From Dissophora ornata (taxonomy: Eukaryota; Mortierellomycota; Mortierellomycetes; Mortierellales; Mortierellaceae), in the NCBI GenBank assembly GCA_025201705.1, contig MU617060.1:1-24929 (forward strand): DNA of 24,929 nt, read 5' to 3'. Positions 10,699 to 21,000 of this stretch are shown one piece after another (the stretch's first letter is position 1; every line of letters starts with the position of its first letter). The notes under the pieces were generated by a model, which did not search any database, was not told where the DNA came from, and saw only the letters and a list, made by a program, of their open reading frames with translations. A program made the translations under genes and the position numbers.

Positions 10699-12859
10699 CT
10701 AGTGCTGAGGTGCTCCTCCTACTCCTGACGCAGACGCATTCCATCCACCAGCCTGCCCGGGTGCGCCGCCAAATTGCTGCTGTCCTCCAAACGGTGTTCC
10801 CTGCTGGCTTGCCTGCTGGCCACCTTGTTGACCGCCGTAGCCCTGCTGCGTGTAGCCGCCATACTGGAACTGGTTGCTGCCCTGCTGGAAACCCGCCCCT
10901 CCGCCATAGCCGTGCTGCTGCCCATAGCCCTGGCCGTAACCTGGCTGGCCTCCGACCCCCTGACCACCGTACGGCATGTTGCCCATGGCTCCGTACCCTC
11001 CTCCAAAGGCTTGAGGGAAGAAAAGAAACGAGATTGGTCCCGATGCAGCGGGATTGAGTAATCAGCCTGGTTAGTTAAAGTGAAATAACGACTTGCCTAA
11101 TTTGGCGAACAGGGCGTTCGCTTCTTTTTTCTTTTCCCGCCATTTTTCACGTTGTCTCGGTGTCTTTTTTTTTTTTTTTTTTTTTTGTGGGTGCATGAAC
11201 GGTGTACAATTGTTTGACCTGTGAACAAACAAACTAGTCCGCAAACAAAGCACTTACAGTTGGGTCCACCAAATCCGCCATAGCCGCCTCCGTATCCACC
11301 GCCGCCATAGCGACCGCCGGTGTTCCTAAAATATCCATTTCTTGAACAGGTCAGTCACTTCCAAGTCATGGATATCGACATAGCCGAGAATGACGACTCC
11401 ACTTACCCATATCCTCCGCGACCAACATTGGGATCGCCGCGAACAGACGCACCATGAGGGCCTGTCACATTGGCAGCCTGCATTCCCTTGGGACCCTGAA
11501 CTAGATCATATTCGACCTGCAATTCAAAACGCTTAGCATGGACAGAAAACAAAATATGCAGAGACGAAACTATTGCGCAACGACAATATCCTCAGCTTCC
11601 CTTACCTCTTCCCCCTTTCCATTGATGAAGCATGGATAAAGGTAGAAACGACGTAGACAGCATTCACGGAGTGTGCCAGGGCAAAATAGGGGGTTGGAGT
11701 GGTTGGTAAAACAATAAAAAGAAGCGTTAGTCCCTCCCAACGAATCTCCAAGGAGAGTGGATACATCTTTACGCCGAAATGCTTGTCTAAATTAGATCCA
11801 TTTTGTACAAAATTGCAAGATGTGACAGCATAAAACAAAGTGGCGCGAGGAATACAAGACGCAAACATAGTAGATCCATCAAGAGCTCCAGAGGAGTAGT
11901 AATGTACCTCTGCAAGACTCTTAAATCCCCCATCGTTGTGGATGGCAGTGTGATGAACAAAGACTGTGCGTTTTCGTTCAGCAGTTACAGAGACCATGCG
12001 ACAAATTACAGTTAAGGAGGTACACAAGGGAAAGAACAGAGAGAAGGCAAATATTTGATCAGCACAGATTTACAGACATTAATGATAATCAAAAACACAA
12101 GCAAGGCGCTACTCTGGCGAGGAGAGAAAGAAAGAAAGTGTGGAAGAGGATCCTCCCGAGTCCCATGCACCCAGTGCGAATACGGGAAATAAACGGAAAT
12201 ACAATTTATAGCATACTCAATTCACGCATCCCCATTCAACAGAGCAACTTTTTGCACCCAGTCTTATAACCAACACTTTTAACGTTATAGAAAACGCTCC
12301 CTATCCTCATCCACAACCCCCGCCCGCAGGTTGCTGGCATCGCGTACGCAGTACGACTACGAACAGCTAGAACGGCTTTGATGTGATTAAAGGAGCTGCA
12401 AAGATAGAGACATGCATTCCCACGGACAGGGGTGGCTAGATATGTGTTTTGTTCCACCATCAACGGAACACTCAAGCTCGTTGAAAGCAGTGCGCGCAAA
12501 CATCACTGGATGTAGATACAAGCACACAAAGCATCATAGCTGAAGAGTGTGGCGCATAGCGATTGGATGACAAGACAGAGAAGAGTAAAATAGCAAAAAA
12601 AAAACCCAAAAAACAAACAGGGTATAGATACCAGTGAAAGGGAAGAAAAACAACGAGCTTGTTGATTGCCAAGACCTGATCGTATAAAATGAGTTTCTGG
12701 TGTGGGACAGGGGGAGCCAGAGCAGGAGCGAGCAGAAGCTAACTTACTTTCATCGACAGGAGCAGCCTCAGTACTCTCAGAAGGGATGATGAATCCAAAG
12801 CCCTTCTGGCTATTGAAGAACTTGACCTTTCCGGCTCTCCTTCCAGCGTTGGAAGACAT
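10699..12859 (-). CDS. Cold-shock-domain protein with glycine/tyrosine/glutamine-rich tail (RNA-binding)
   Basis: Six exons: 12859-12748, 11963-11908, 11614-11606 (9 nt), 11516-11407, 11325-11258, 11009-10699 (666 nt, 221 aa). Residues about 8-80 form a cold-shock domain. GKVKFFNSQKGFGFI (10-24) contains the RNP1-type motif, IFVHHTAI (38-45) is RNP2, then SLAE-GEE-VEYDLVQGPKG and AANVTGPHG. Residues about 82-221 are rich in G, Y and Q (YGGGGYGGGYGG, QQGYGGQQGGQQ), like a disordered, possibly phase-separating tail. Cold-shock-domain proteins bind single-stranded RNA or DNA and often act as RNA chaperones or translation regulators. The domain-plus-Gly-rich layout also occurs in plant glycine-rich proteins. 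The stretch between RNP1 and RNP2 is slightly longer than in CspA. The first intron (783 nt) is unusually long. The start has A at -3 and no in-frame competitor. Confidence 0.9.
11606..11614 (-). other. 9-nt microexon (Gly-Glu-Glu) of the cold-shock gene
   Basis: The minus strand reads AAAG|GGGGAAGAG|GTAAGG: an acceptor, nine bases and a strong donor. It is phase 0 and encodes GEE exactly where the family has SLAEGEEVEYD. Joining exon 2 directly to exon 4 stays in frame but drops these three loop residues. The preceding roughly 86 nt contain no other AG, so the acceptor is the first available. It is predicted only from sequence and family alignment. Confidence 0.75.
11964..12747 (-). other. 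Long first intron of the cold-shock gene
   Basis: The donor GTAAGT falls inside the cold-shock domain after residue 37 and the acceptor is CGCACAG. At 784 nt it is several times the usual intron here. I see no tRNA, convincing snoRNA box pair or protein exon in it. Short open frames inside have no family features. Confidence 0.65.
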
Positions 12860-13108
12860 TGTATGGGTTTAATATAACGAAAGGGAATGGCCCACGGAAG
12901 ATAATAAAATGATGTGTATACACTATTTATGCAGAGTCGCGCGAGCTCTGCAATGAAGACAATGAACAGAAAGTGAAGAAATGAGGTAATGAAGGAGGAG
13001 GGCAAGGCAACCTCGTCCTGTCGTCTTTTATGGCTGCCAGTCACAGCCCTCATTTTGAGTTTTTCTTTCCTTCTATTCCTTCTGAAATGTCCGCGTGGAG
13101 CCTACGCG

Positions 13109-13114
13109 TTTATT
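13109..13114 (-). terminator. Candidate poly(A) signal AATAAA of the TRAPPC6 gene
   Basis: TTTATT on the plus strand gives AATAAA on the minus strand, about 27 nt past the stop at 13141. The 3' end of the TRAPPC6 transcript therefore probably lies inside the roughly 280-nt gap that also holds the promoter of the downstream cold-shock gene. Confidence 0.45.
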
Positions 13115-13140
13115 TAATTGTCTGTTCTGAAAACCCAGCC

Positions 13141-14107
13141 CTACGTTGTTTTGGCAATCTTGATCTGGAAGGTGCAGGCAGGTAGAGAAGACGTTTCTGC
13201 CACGACAACACTCGCAATGCCCAGATTTGAAAGGATGCCGCGAAGGATGCCGCATGGGAACCAGAGATACTAATGAGATAGATGGCTTTGTTAGTCTCGA
13301 TAGCCGGGAATCATACGTCCAGGTCACCGCAGCTCGCACAAATGGATCTGTGTATTGGAAACATCCTGCTTACTGGTGTCACACGCTTTTCCGACTCTGC
13401 AGAACTTTGGTCGTGGGCCATCCTTGCGAACCAGCGAAAGTTGTTATCCTGCAGCACATATACTCCCTGCATGAACCGCAAGCACACAGAAAAGAAAGAT
13501 GACAAGGTAAGTGGAGCGCCAGACTTCGCGCCATGCCCCACACGCAGCACACGCGCTAAAATAAAGGGCTGCCGCCTACGGGCTGTCAATCGTACTCTGT
13601 GATTCGTCTTGAGATTGTCAATCTGTTTCTTGAAGAGGAACATCCACACCTCCTTGCAGATAAACTTGACGACATCTAGGTTGTCTGTGAATCTCACTCT
13701 GTCTTTGCTGATCCTAGTTTCGGTCGAGCCGCAGTCGGCCAGCGTAAAAAGATGTGGATATGAGTGTCCAGGACGTTTTGGATGTCTGTACGAACACGCA
13801 GAGTCCTTGGGCATAGTCCAATGTTGCTATTGCGACACGCTACGCTATACCTCTCAATAAGGCGCTCGCCTACGCGGAATCCTATCATCTCTAGCTTATA
13901 ATACACAGCCTCCATTGCCTCGTCTCCTTCTGAATACTCCTTCGGTCCCCCTGCGCCGTCGTTGAGGTTGCCGTGAGATGGGTCGCGCTCAGAGCCGAGT
14001 TTGAGAGTATCGTCCTTGACGGTCCTGACCATTGCCTCGACCATCTCTGTTGTAAGGAACTCGACTATCGACTCATTCACTTGCTTGAGTGGAACTTGGC
14101 TGGCCAT
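13141..14107 (-). CDS. TRS33: TRAPP complex subunit TRAPPC6/Trs33 (Bet3-family)
   Basis: Four exons: 14107-13851, 13713-13596, 13466-13374, 13269-13141 (597 nt, 198 aa). The joined protein matches the TRAPPC6 pattern throughout: [13 protein letters not shown], then [48 protein letters not shown], and a C-terminus [18 protein letters not shown] ... [15 protein letters not shown]. In the family this subunit pairs with Bet3 and Bet5-type subunits in the TRAPP tethering complex, a Rab exchange factor for ER-Golgi and intra-Golgi traffic on the cytosolic face of membranes. The exon 1 donor (GTATAG) is weak, but the frame and the [10 protein letters not shown] junction support it. The last exon would be missed by frame-based calling because the unspliced frame runs on past the GTAAGC donor. 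The gene is divergent from HAP3, 280 nt apart. Confidence 0.92.
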
Positions 14108-14387
14108 GATGGGTATGTTGTTCGTGATTGTCTGGATTGGTTCCTTCAGGTTTGAAAATCATTTTGGCTTGATGCGAATGATGGTCGTCGCTTCTTCGTC
14201 CTCGGTGTCACGTGAACAGGCGGCACAGACGTCAAATGCAAAGAAACGTGGTCGCAAAAAAAAAAAAAAAAAAAAAAAAGAGGGTCTCACCTTCATCCTC
14301 TTTGCCATCCATCCATCCTCCCCACTCCCAGATTCACCCACCCACAAGACCCAACCTTCCACGCCGTACTTGCACCAACCCTCAACC
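14108..14387. promoter_or_regulatory. Shared divergent promoter of TRS33 and HAP3 with poly(dA) tract and CCAAT box
   Basis: These 280 nt separate two divergent start codons. A run of 24 A (14256-14279) is the kind of poly(dA:dT) tract that disfavours nucleosomes in fungal promoters. ATTGG at 14136-14140 reads as CCAATCC on the minus strand. C/T-rich sequence with many CCAT/CCAC units (about 14290-14385) runs up to the HAP3 ATG. I see no clear TATA box. Confidence 0.6.
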
Positions 14388-15070
14388 ATGTCTGAGCAGC
14401 ATCAATCCGGCGATGAATTAGACGATTACAAGGAGCAGGATCGCTTCTTGCCCATCGCTAATGTCGCAAGGATTATGAAGAAGGCACTCCCCGACAATGC
14501 AAAGATTGCAAAGGAGGCCAAGGAGACTGTGCAGGAATGCGTGTCCGAGTTCATATCCTTTATCACTAGCGAAGGTAAGAGACGGGGTTAAATGGGATGG
14601 CGCTTTGACCACTGAACATTGCTCTCGCTTGCTTCGCATGGATTGTCACTACTTCGGTATTTTTAATGACAAGAACTTCTTTCTTCCAGCCAGCGATAGG
14701 TGTCAACTAGAGAAGCGAAAGACAATCAATGGCGAGGATATCCTTTGGGCGATGCAATCCCTCGGGTTCGAAAACTATGCTGAAGCTCTCAAGATCTATC
14801 TCGCCAAGTACAGAGAGGTATGCCAGGCTTCCAAACGACCACGCTGCAATGCGTACAGTCAACACAAGAGCTCTATTACTGACATGCCTCCCATCACTGC
14901 GCCACGTATTATAGACCACGAAGATTGAGCGACAGGCAGCAACATCAAAGGACAAGGATGGCGAGGAGGATGTCAAGAGTATTGACGATGCCGCACTCTT
15001 TCATCAACAGGACGTCAATGCTGGATACTACCATCAACAAAACGGCGACTACTCAAACCTCCACCAGTAA
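14388..15070 (+). CDS. HAP3: CCAAT-binding factor subunit Hap3/NF-YB
   Basis: Exons 14388-14574, 14690-14817 and 14915-15070 give 156 aa. The histone-fold domain covers about residues 18-105: [18 protein letters not shown], then [19 protein letters not shown] and SFITSEASDRC, then [20 protein letters not shown] and [14 protein letters not shown]. This is the diagnostic NF-YB/Hap3 core that dimerises with NF-YC/Hap5 and, with NF-YA/Hap2, binds CCAAT boxes in the nucleus. The tail is short and Q/D-rich ([20 protein letters not shown]), without a recognised activation domain. The second intron has two possible in-frame acceptors, ATAG before 14915 and GAAG before 14924, differing by three residues (TTK). 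I chose the first because it follows the branch-like CTGAC and has the better TAG. The start ATG is in a strong context (ACCATG). Confidence 0.95.
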
Positions 15071-15172
15071 AGAAATAACGCCTCCACCTCCAGCCAGTGT
15101 AATCGCCATCCTTTCGTCTACACTGCTCTCCAAGTCGTCTCAGCCCATCTGTAAAATATGTATCATCCATTT

Positions 15173-15178
15173 TTTATT
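15173..15178 (-). terminator. Candidate poly(A) signal AATAAA of the APH-like kinase gene
   Basis: TTTATT on the plus strand reads AATAAA on the minus strand, about 100 nt past the kinase stop at 15278. It lies nearer to HAP3 than HAP3's own signal does. Confidence 0.45.
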
Positions 15179-15197
15179 GCCTTTACACGATCACAGT

Positions 15198-15203
15198 AAT
15201 AAA
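15198..15203 (+). terminator. Candidate poly(A) signal AATAAA of HAP3
   Basis: AATAAA lies 128 nt past the HAP3 stop, in AATAAAATAAA sequence. It is beyond the candidate signal for the opposing kinase gene (15173-15178, minus strand), so the two 3' ends would overlap. Motif only. Confidence 0.5.
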
Positions 15204-15277
15204 ATAAACATTCACGCTGCACGTTGTGCGCAGGCTATGTAATAATAATGTCAGCCAATGGGACGCGTTGTCAGCGA

Positions 15278-16525
15278 CTAGCACCCAAGAAACTGCAAGG
15301 CCTTGTCCAGCGAATCAGCGGCCGTCTTCATGCTCCGAGTCTGTTTCTCTGTCCAGATTTCCCTCGCCGGATCACGGAGCCACCAGGGCGCAATGTTGAT
15401 CTGAAGATGGTACAGCATAACTTTGAACTCTTGATTGCCTTTGCCATATGGCAAAATGGCATGCTTCTCCTTCAGCACTCGTAAAAAGTACTCGAGTAAC
15501 TCTTTTTGATCCACTGTCATGTCTCGCAACTTCCCCTGTTCACCTTCATCATAGGGATCCTCGGCGCGCGCAAATAGCCACTCGAATCCGGCGCACCATT
15601 CCTGCTCAGATGGGAACCCTCCTGCAAATTCAAAATCATGCAGACCTGAGATCTTGGTCCCAACAACGAGCATGTTCCTGGATTCGAAATCGCCATGTAG
15701 GAACGAAATTGGACTTTCGGCTGCTACACCCTCTGGAAGTGCGTCTTTGCCTGCAAACTGCCTTTCGAGCTCGCCAGACTCAACCTTTTCAATCAGAGCC
15801 TCGAGCCGGGGCAGATAACTTCTCGTCTCTGCAAACTTTTCCCCAGCCTGAAGCATGTACTTGATCTCCTGCTTGATGTTTCCAGCAACAAACTCGCCCC
15901 AGCTCTTGAAGGGCCCGCAACCACCTTCCATCAGGGAACCAACCTGAGGCTCGCCATTCGATCCGCTCACAAAGTTTCCGATGGTCGTCAGCTCAATGGA
16001 CCGAAGACGTGCAAAGATTTCAGCGACCTGGTCCACAACCACCTTCTTATCGTCCTGTGGCATATCATCCCAGACAGTGTCGAGTGGCACGCCGGGCAAT
16101 CGGCTCATAATGATATAGTCGTAGGGTATGATCCTTGTGCTCTCCTCAGTGTGTACCTTGGATTCCTCGATGCTAGTTCCGACGAACTTGGGCACTTCGA
16201 CGACATCAATGAGGGCTTTGCGAGCGAGTCCGAGCGCCTGAGCCTCATTCGTTATCTTTTTGTGATCCCAGAAACGACCTCCCAGACGGATCACGTATTC
16301 GGAAGTATCCGTGCAGCGCGCTAGATAGACACGGTTGTTGTAACCACGCTTGAAATAGGAAAGTTGGTCCAATTGCTTGCCAGGGAGATGAAATTCAAGG
16401 AGACTTTGAGCCTTGGCAAAGGTGAGGTAAATTCCTTTGCGTGGACCTTGGTCCTCTGTGTAGATATCAGCGAGCAGAGTAGCCTCGTCTGCTGCTGCGG
16501 GGATTACGACGATGTCAGCCGTCAT
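15278..16525 (-). CDS. Aminoglycoside-phosphotransferase-like (APH/choline-kinase fold) protein
   Basis: A single uninterrupted exon encodes 415 aa. The N-lobe carries YFKRGYNNRVYLARC (nucleotide-binding strands) and YVIRLGGRFWD. The hinge-like stretch is YDYIIMSRLPGVPLDTVWDD. The catalytic loop is HGDFESRNMLV (277-287, the HGDxxxxN motif), followed by LHDFEFAG (295-302) in the position of the metal-binding Asp. This set defines the APH family of protein-kinase-like small-molecule kinases. Fungal members are numerous and mostly of unknown substrate, so this does not imply drug resistance. There is no signal peptide or membrane segment, so it is likely cytosolic. It is the only clearly complete intronless gene in the window. 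The ATG has A at -3. Confidence 0.88.
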   Translation of the reverse strand: MTADIVVIPAAADEATLLADIYTEDQGPRKGIYLTFAKAQSLLEFHLPGKQLDQLSYFKRGYNNRVYLARCTDTSEYVIRLGGRFWDHKKITNEAQALGLARKALIDVVEVPKFVGTSIEESKVHTEESTRIIPYDYIIMSRLPGVPLDTVWDDMPQDDKKVVVDQVAEIFARLRSIELTTIGNFVSGSNGEPQVGSLMEGGCGPFKSWGEFVAGNIKQEIKYMLQAGEKFAETRSYLPRLEALIEKVESGELERQFAGKDALPEGVAAESPISFLHGDFESRNMLVVGTKISGLHDFEFAGGFPSEQEWCAGFEWLFARAEDPYDEGEQGKLRDMTVDQKELLEYFLRVLKEKHAILPYGKGNQEFKVMLYHLQINIAPWWLRDPAREIWTEKQTRSMKTAADSLDKALQFLGC

Positions 16526-18011
16526 TGTTCTTGTTGGGGACTGTGGAGATTAAGAGGGGAGCTGAGGTAAAAAGGCAAGAACCGAAAATGGTGAAGTAAG
16601 CTCTCAGTGCCTTTATACAATAATTTTCAACCCTCTTCTGATCCACAGGTCCAATGCCCGCAGTTTGGAAGTAAACAATTATCAATGGGATCACTCTGCA
16701 TCTCTTAACACCGAGACCCTTTGCAATGCTCTCGAGCAACGCCATGCAGGAGTTATTTGCCCTCATCTGTAATCTACTGAAGAAGGACACAGGTCCAAGT
16801 CAGCTGCTACGACAGACAGCGGACAGCCAATTCTGCGTAATAATGTGGGCGCTTCGCACGCTTTCGACAGATCAAATGTGGCTGGCCAAGCCCCACTACT
16901 CCAAATGCGAAAATGACTGAATGGTGGCTCGCTTGGCCCAGCCCCGGCTTTTGTTGCATAGAGCCATTGGTGCGTGAACGGCATCCCGGAGCATGACTGA
17001 ACCAGGGAGGGCCTGCGTGGGGTGCGCCACCAAATTCACAATCACGAAAGATAATGCGACATAGCCTATCTTTCAATCATGTGGCGGAATGCAGGGGGGC
17101 AGCAGCAGCATGCAGTGGCCATGTATGCCTTATTTCTGTGTATTCATACATGATGATACAGGCCAACCAACCACCCGAGCGGTGGTCAGACTCGTCACGG
17201 TCCAGTGCGCCTCGGCGGAGAGACATCGTGCTCTCATATGGCACTGCAACCAAAGTCACTCTCCAACAGGCACCTCGGGTGGAAAAGAGAAAAGGCCCTG
17301 GCCCTCAGCCGTTGCACCTTCTCCCTCTACTCTACCATCCATCGACATCCGCCCATTACACCACCCCGCATCGTCGAAAAGGTAACGAACAGCACGGGCG
17401 AATGACGAACGCTTTGTCGAAACTTGTCCTGCCCAGCAATCCCATCCATGCCGATCGATGACCCTGCTTCCTCAAAGAACACAGATGACTGGACTCTCCT
17501 TTTTTTGCCCTGCTTCTCCTTGCAAGACTCAAAAACACACGAGTCCTCAGAAGATAGAAGTACCAAAAACGTCTTACGCCGCCCCTTTCTTGCCATAGTC
17601 AACCCCATCTTCGCCATCTCTTTTTTCTCATCATCCCATCTCCACTCGTGCCACAATCTGCTCCTTCGCATTGTGTAAGGCTGCAATGTTTTCTTCGTGC
17701 CTTGATCAGCAAACCACACTGTCTATCGAACAACAAAATGAGACACTTGCGCCTGTCGGATGCCCCATTTTCCCCTGCCCTGACTCCAGATACACGTTGT
17801 CCTGCGGCCTATAGTCTAACGCGCTCTCTCTCTCGATGGTTTCACTCATTCTGTAGGAGCGCTTCGGTACTTTCCTCTTTCTTCGAAAGCAACAACCACT
17901 AGAACCAGAGTTCTTAGCCCCAACACAGCTAGAGCGAAAAAAAAAAACGCAAAGGAGAGAGAGAGGAGAGCGAGAGACTCAGAGCGCACCGTGAAATAAG
18001 CCAGGCGCACC
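16526..18011. other. Divergent intergenic region between the kinase and kinesin genes
   Basis: In nearly 1.5 kb I recognise no coding family, RNA gene or repeat family. Open frames on both strands are short and lack motifs. C/T-rich sequence dominates from about 17270 to 17900. It is followed just before the kinesin ATG by an A run (about 17937-17948) and GAGAGAGAGGAGAG-type purine sequence (about 17956-17972), which probably lie in the kinesin promoter or 5' leader. Confidence 0.55.
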
Positions 18012-21000
18012 ATGTCCAACAACATCAAGGTCGTCTGTCGATTCCGTCCTCAGAATTCTTTGGAAATCAAAGAGGGCGGACAGCCAATCATCAACTTTGA
18101 TGACAATGGCCAATCCGTAAAGGTCGATGTAAGTTGACTTCACCATTCGCTTCTCTTTTTTGATGGTAGGGTTCTATTGCCACCAGCAAAGAACTCTCAC
18201 GACTATGATAAAGAGGAGGGAGAATCTGGACTATGGATCTGCATGCAACCAGTACATGCGAGACGGAGCCAGCGTATACGCCGCGCTGGGTCCGATTGAT
18301 GCTGCGCTTGTGATTATTGGAGGGAGCGGTGAACTGGTTTAGTGTGTTGGAATGGCATGCCGCCAAAAGATATATGATGCGATTTTTGGCATGTGCAAAC
18401 CATCCAATATACATACATCGTTGGGAACATGGGGTCTGGCGGGCCACAAACTAAATCTTATGAATACACGCACGCACTCTCTCATGCGCTCACACACCAT
18501 ACTCATGTTCACATCCATGTGCACGAGGCTACGGGGAGGGACTTCTAGGGGATGCTAATAGCGCCAGCCTCTGTCACCAAGGAGATGAACAGAGATTATT
18601 ATATGATCATTCTCCGGTCTGATAATAACGACATATACCTGCTACTCTTACCCTGATTTGATCCGTTCATAGAGCAAAGATTATCCAGGAACATTCACCT
18701 TTGACCGTGTCTTCCCATGGGAGTCTAAGCAAAAAGATGTCTTTGACTATTCCATCAGCACAATTGTCGACGGTAAGCAGAAATAGCGAGAACACCTCTT
18801 TCATGGCCCTTTTTCGGTAGATATATGTTTTTTTAAACCTGCGTCTATGTGTATATTCAGATGTCATCAATGGATACAACGGCACTGTCTTTGCTTACGG
18901 TCAGACTGGATCTGGAAAGACGTTCACAATGATGGTATGTTGCATTGAACAGGGAAAAAATCAGCGATTGATTGACAACAAGAACATGCATGCAAACGCA
19001 CTCTGTGTTGAATGTTACTTAGGGACCCTCTATCGATGATGAAGAGACAAAGGGTATCATTCCTCGTATCGTCGACCAAATTTTTGCAAGCATTCTTGCA
19101 TCGCCATCCACCATGGAATACACGGTCAAAGTCTCATATATGGAAATTTACATGGAAAAGATCCGAGATCTCTTGAATCGTAAGCCCTTGACGATTGCTA
19201 CGTTATGTTCCGTGATTAATGATTAGAATCGGCGATGATCGATAAATAAGGACTTCTACTGATACCTTGACGTGTCCTTCACCCGATACAGCCGTCAATG
19301 ACAATCTGCCAATCCACGAGGAGAAAAATCGAGGAGTATACGTAAAAGGGCTTTTTGAAGTTTATGTGAGCTCGATTTCGGAAATTCACGAGGTGATGCG
19401 CCGGGGAGGCAACAGCAGAATGGTTGCATACACCAGTACGTGGTCACTTCATTCACAGTAATAAGACGAGCAATTTATGCCAACGCCATGCTCTCCGTTT
19501 CCTAACAGCATCGCGATCGATTTACTTTAATCACAGACATGAACGCTGAGAGTTCTCGATCGCATTCCATTTTTGTCGTCACTATTTCACAAAAGAACTT
19601 GGTTGATGGAAGTGTCAAAAGTGGAAAGCTGTACCTGGTTGATTTGGCCGGTTCAGAAAAAGTCGGCAAGACAGGAGCGTCTGGCCAGACCCTGGAAGAG
19701 GCCAAGAAGATTAACAAGTCTCTCTCAGCACTGGGAATGGTTATCAACGCCTTGACTGACGGAAAGGTATATTGATTGCGTCTACATTTCAATTGCCTTT
19801 GAGACAACCCTGATCGGGACCTTAGCAAACTTACCATTTACAATTTTCTGCCAATGTCCAGTCCACACATATTCCATACCGCGACAGTAAATTGACGAGA
19901 ATTTTGCAAGAGTCGCTGGGAGGAAATTCGAGGACTACCCTTATCATCAATTGTTCACCTTCGTCTTACAACGATGCTGAAACGGTTGGCACACTCCGGT
20001 TCGGTACAAGAGCAAAGAGCATCAAGAACAAGGCCAAGATCAACCAGGAACTCAGCGCTGCAGAGCTCAAGCAACTACTCAAGAAGGCCAAGTCCGAGGC
20101 AATCACATTTACGCAGTACATCGCTGCGCTGGAGGGAGAAGTTGGTATCTGGCGAACAGGTGGAACAGTTCTTAAACCCGATTGGGCCAGCATGGAGAAG
20201 ATCCTGGCAGGCGCAGGGGCTGCTCCTCTATCAAGCGTGCCTGGACATGTGGCACAGCCGGATACATCTCGGCCATCGACGCCCGCTGTTGCCTTGGATT
20301 CGGAGGAGAGGCGGGGATTCGTGGATCGCGAAAACGAGTATGAGAACCAGATTACCGAAAAGGACGCTGAACTGTTGTCTAAACAGCAGCTTTTGGATTC
20401 GATGACGAAGGAGCTCCTACTCCTCAAGGAGCAGGATTCGTTAAGCGCAGTTCAAGAACTGAACAGTCTCAAGCTTCAGCTTGGAAAGGTCAAACAAGAG
20501 AACAAGGATGATGCCATCGCTATGGAAGCTCTAAGCGACGCCAACCAGGAGCTTTCCAAGGAGTTGGAGGAATTCAAGAAGACGCTCATGGAGGTGCGTC
20601 TTGCCCAGAAGGACTCTACCGAGAGTGACAAGGAGAAAAAGAAGATGGAGAAGATGGCCCAGATGATGGCTGATCTCGACCCATCTGGTGAGATCTCGGC
20701 CAAGGAGGCGCAATTGCGTGAGACGCTCGGCAAGATTGAGTCGCCACATGGCTTGACCCCTGAGGAGTCGATTGCAATCCGCGAGGAACTTGCTCAGTCG
20801 CGGTCTATCATTGAGCAACATAAACAGACGATCTCTAATCTTAACAAAGAGAACGCAGTGCTGAGCGAAACGAGGGGCACGTTGGAGACACACCTGCAGA
20901 AGGCCGAGGAGGATTACATGGAGTTGCTCGACAAGACTATTGCAGAGGAAGAGGCTAACTCATCGATCGATGTCTTGGAGACGATCGCGGAACTGAGAAA

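Noticed and set aside
13694..13850. Unspliced C-terminal extension of the first TRAPPC6 exon
   Set aside because: Family alignment breaks exactly at the GTATAG donor and resumes after the CTAG acceptor at 13714, so the extension is intron sequence.
14159..14389. Minus-strand frame with a poly-Phe run
   Set aside because: It comes from the 24-A tract in the divergent promoter and has no other support.
15278..16525. Reading the APH-like gene as an antibiotic-resistance gene
   Set aside because: The fold motifs define a broad kinase family; fungal members are common and mostly of unknown substrate, and nothing nearby suggests a resistance cassette.
19966..20427. Minus-strand open frames opposite the kinesin coiled coil
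   Set aside because: They are shadows of regular heptad codon use; the plus-strand kinesin frame is unambiguous.
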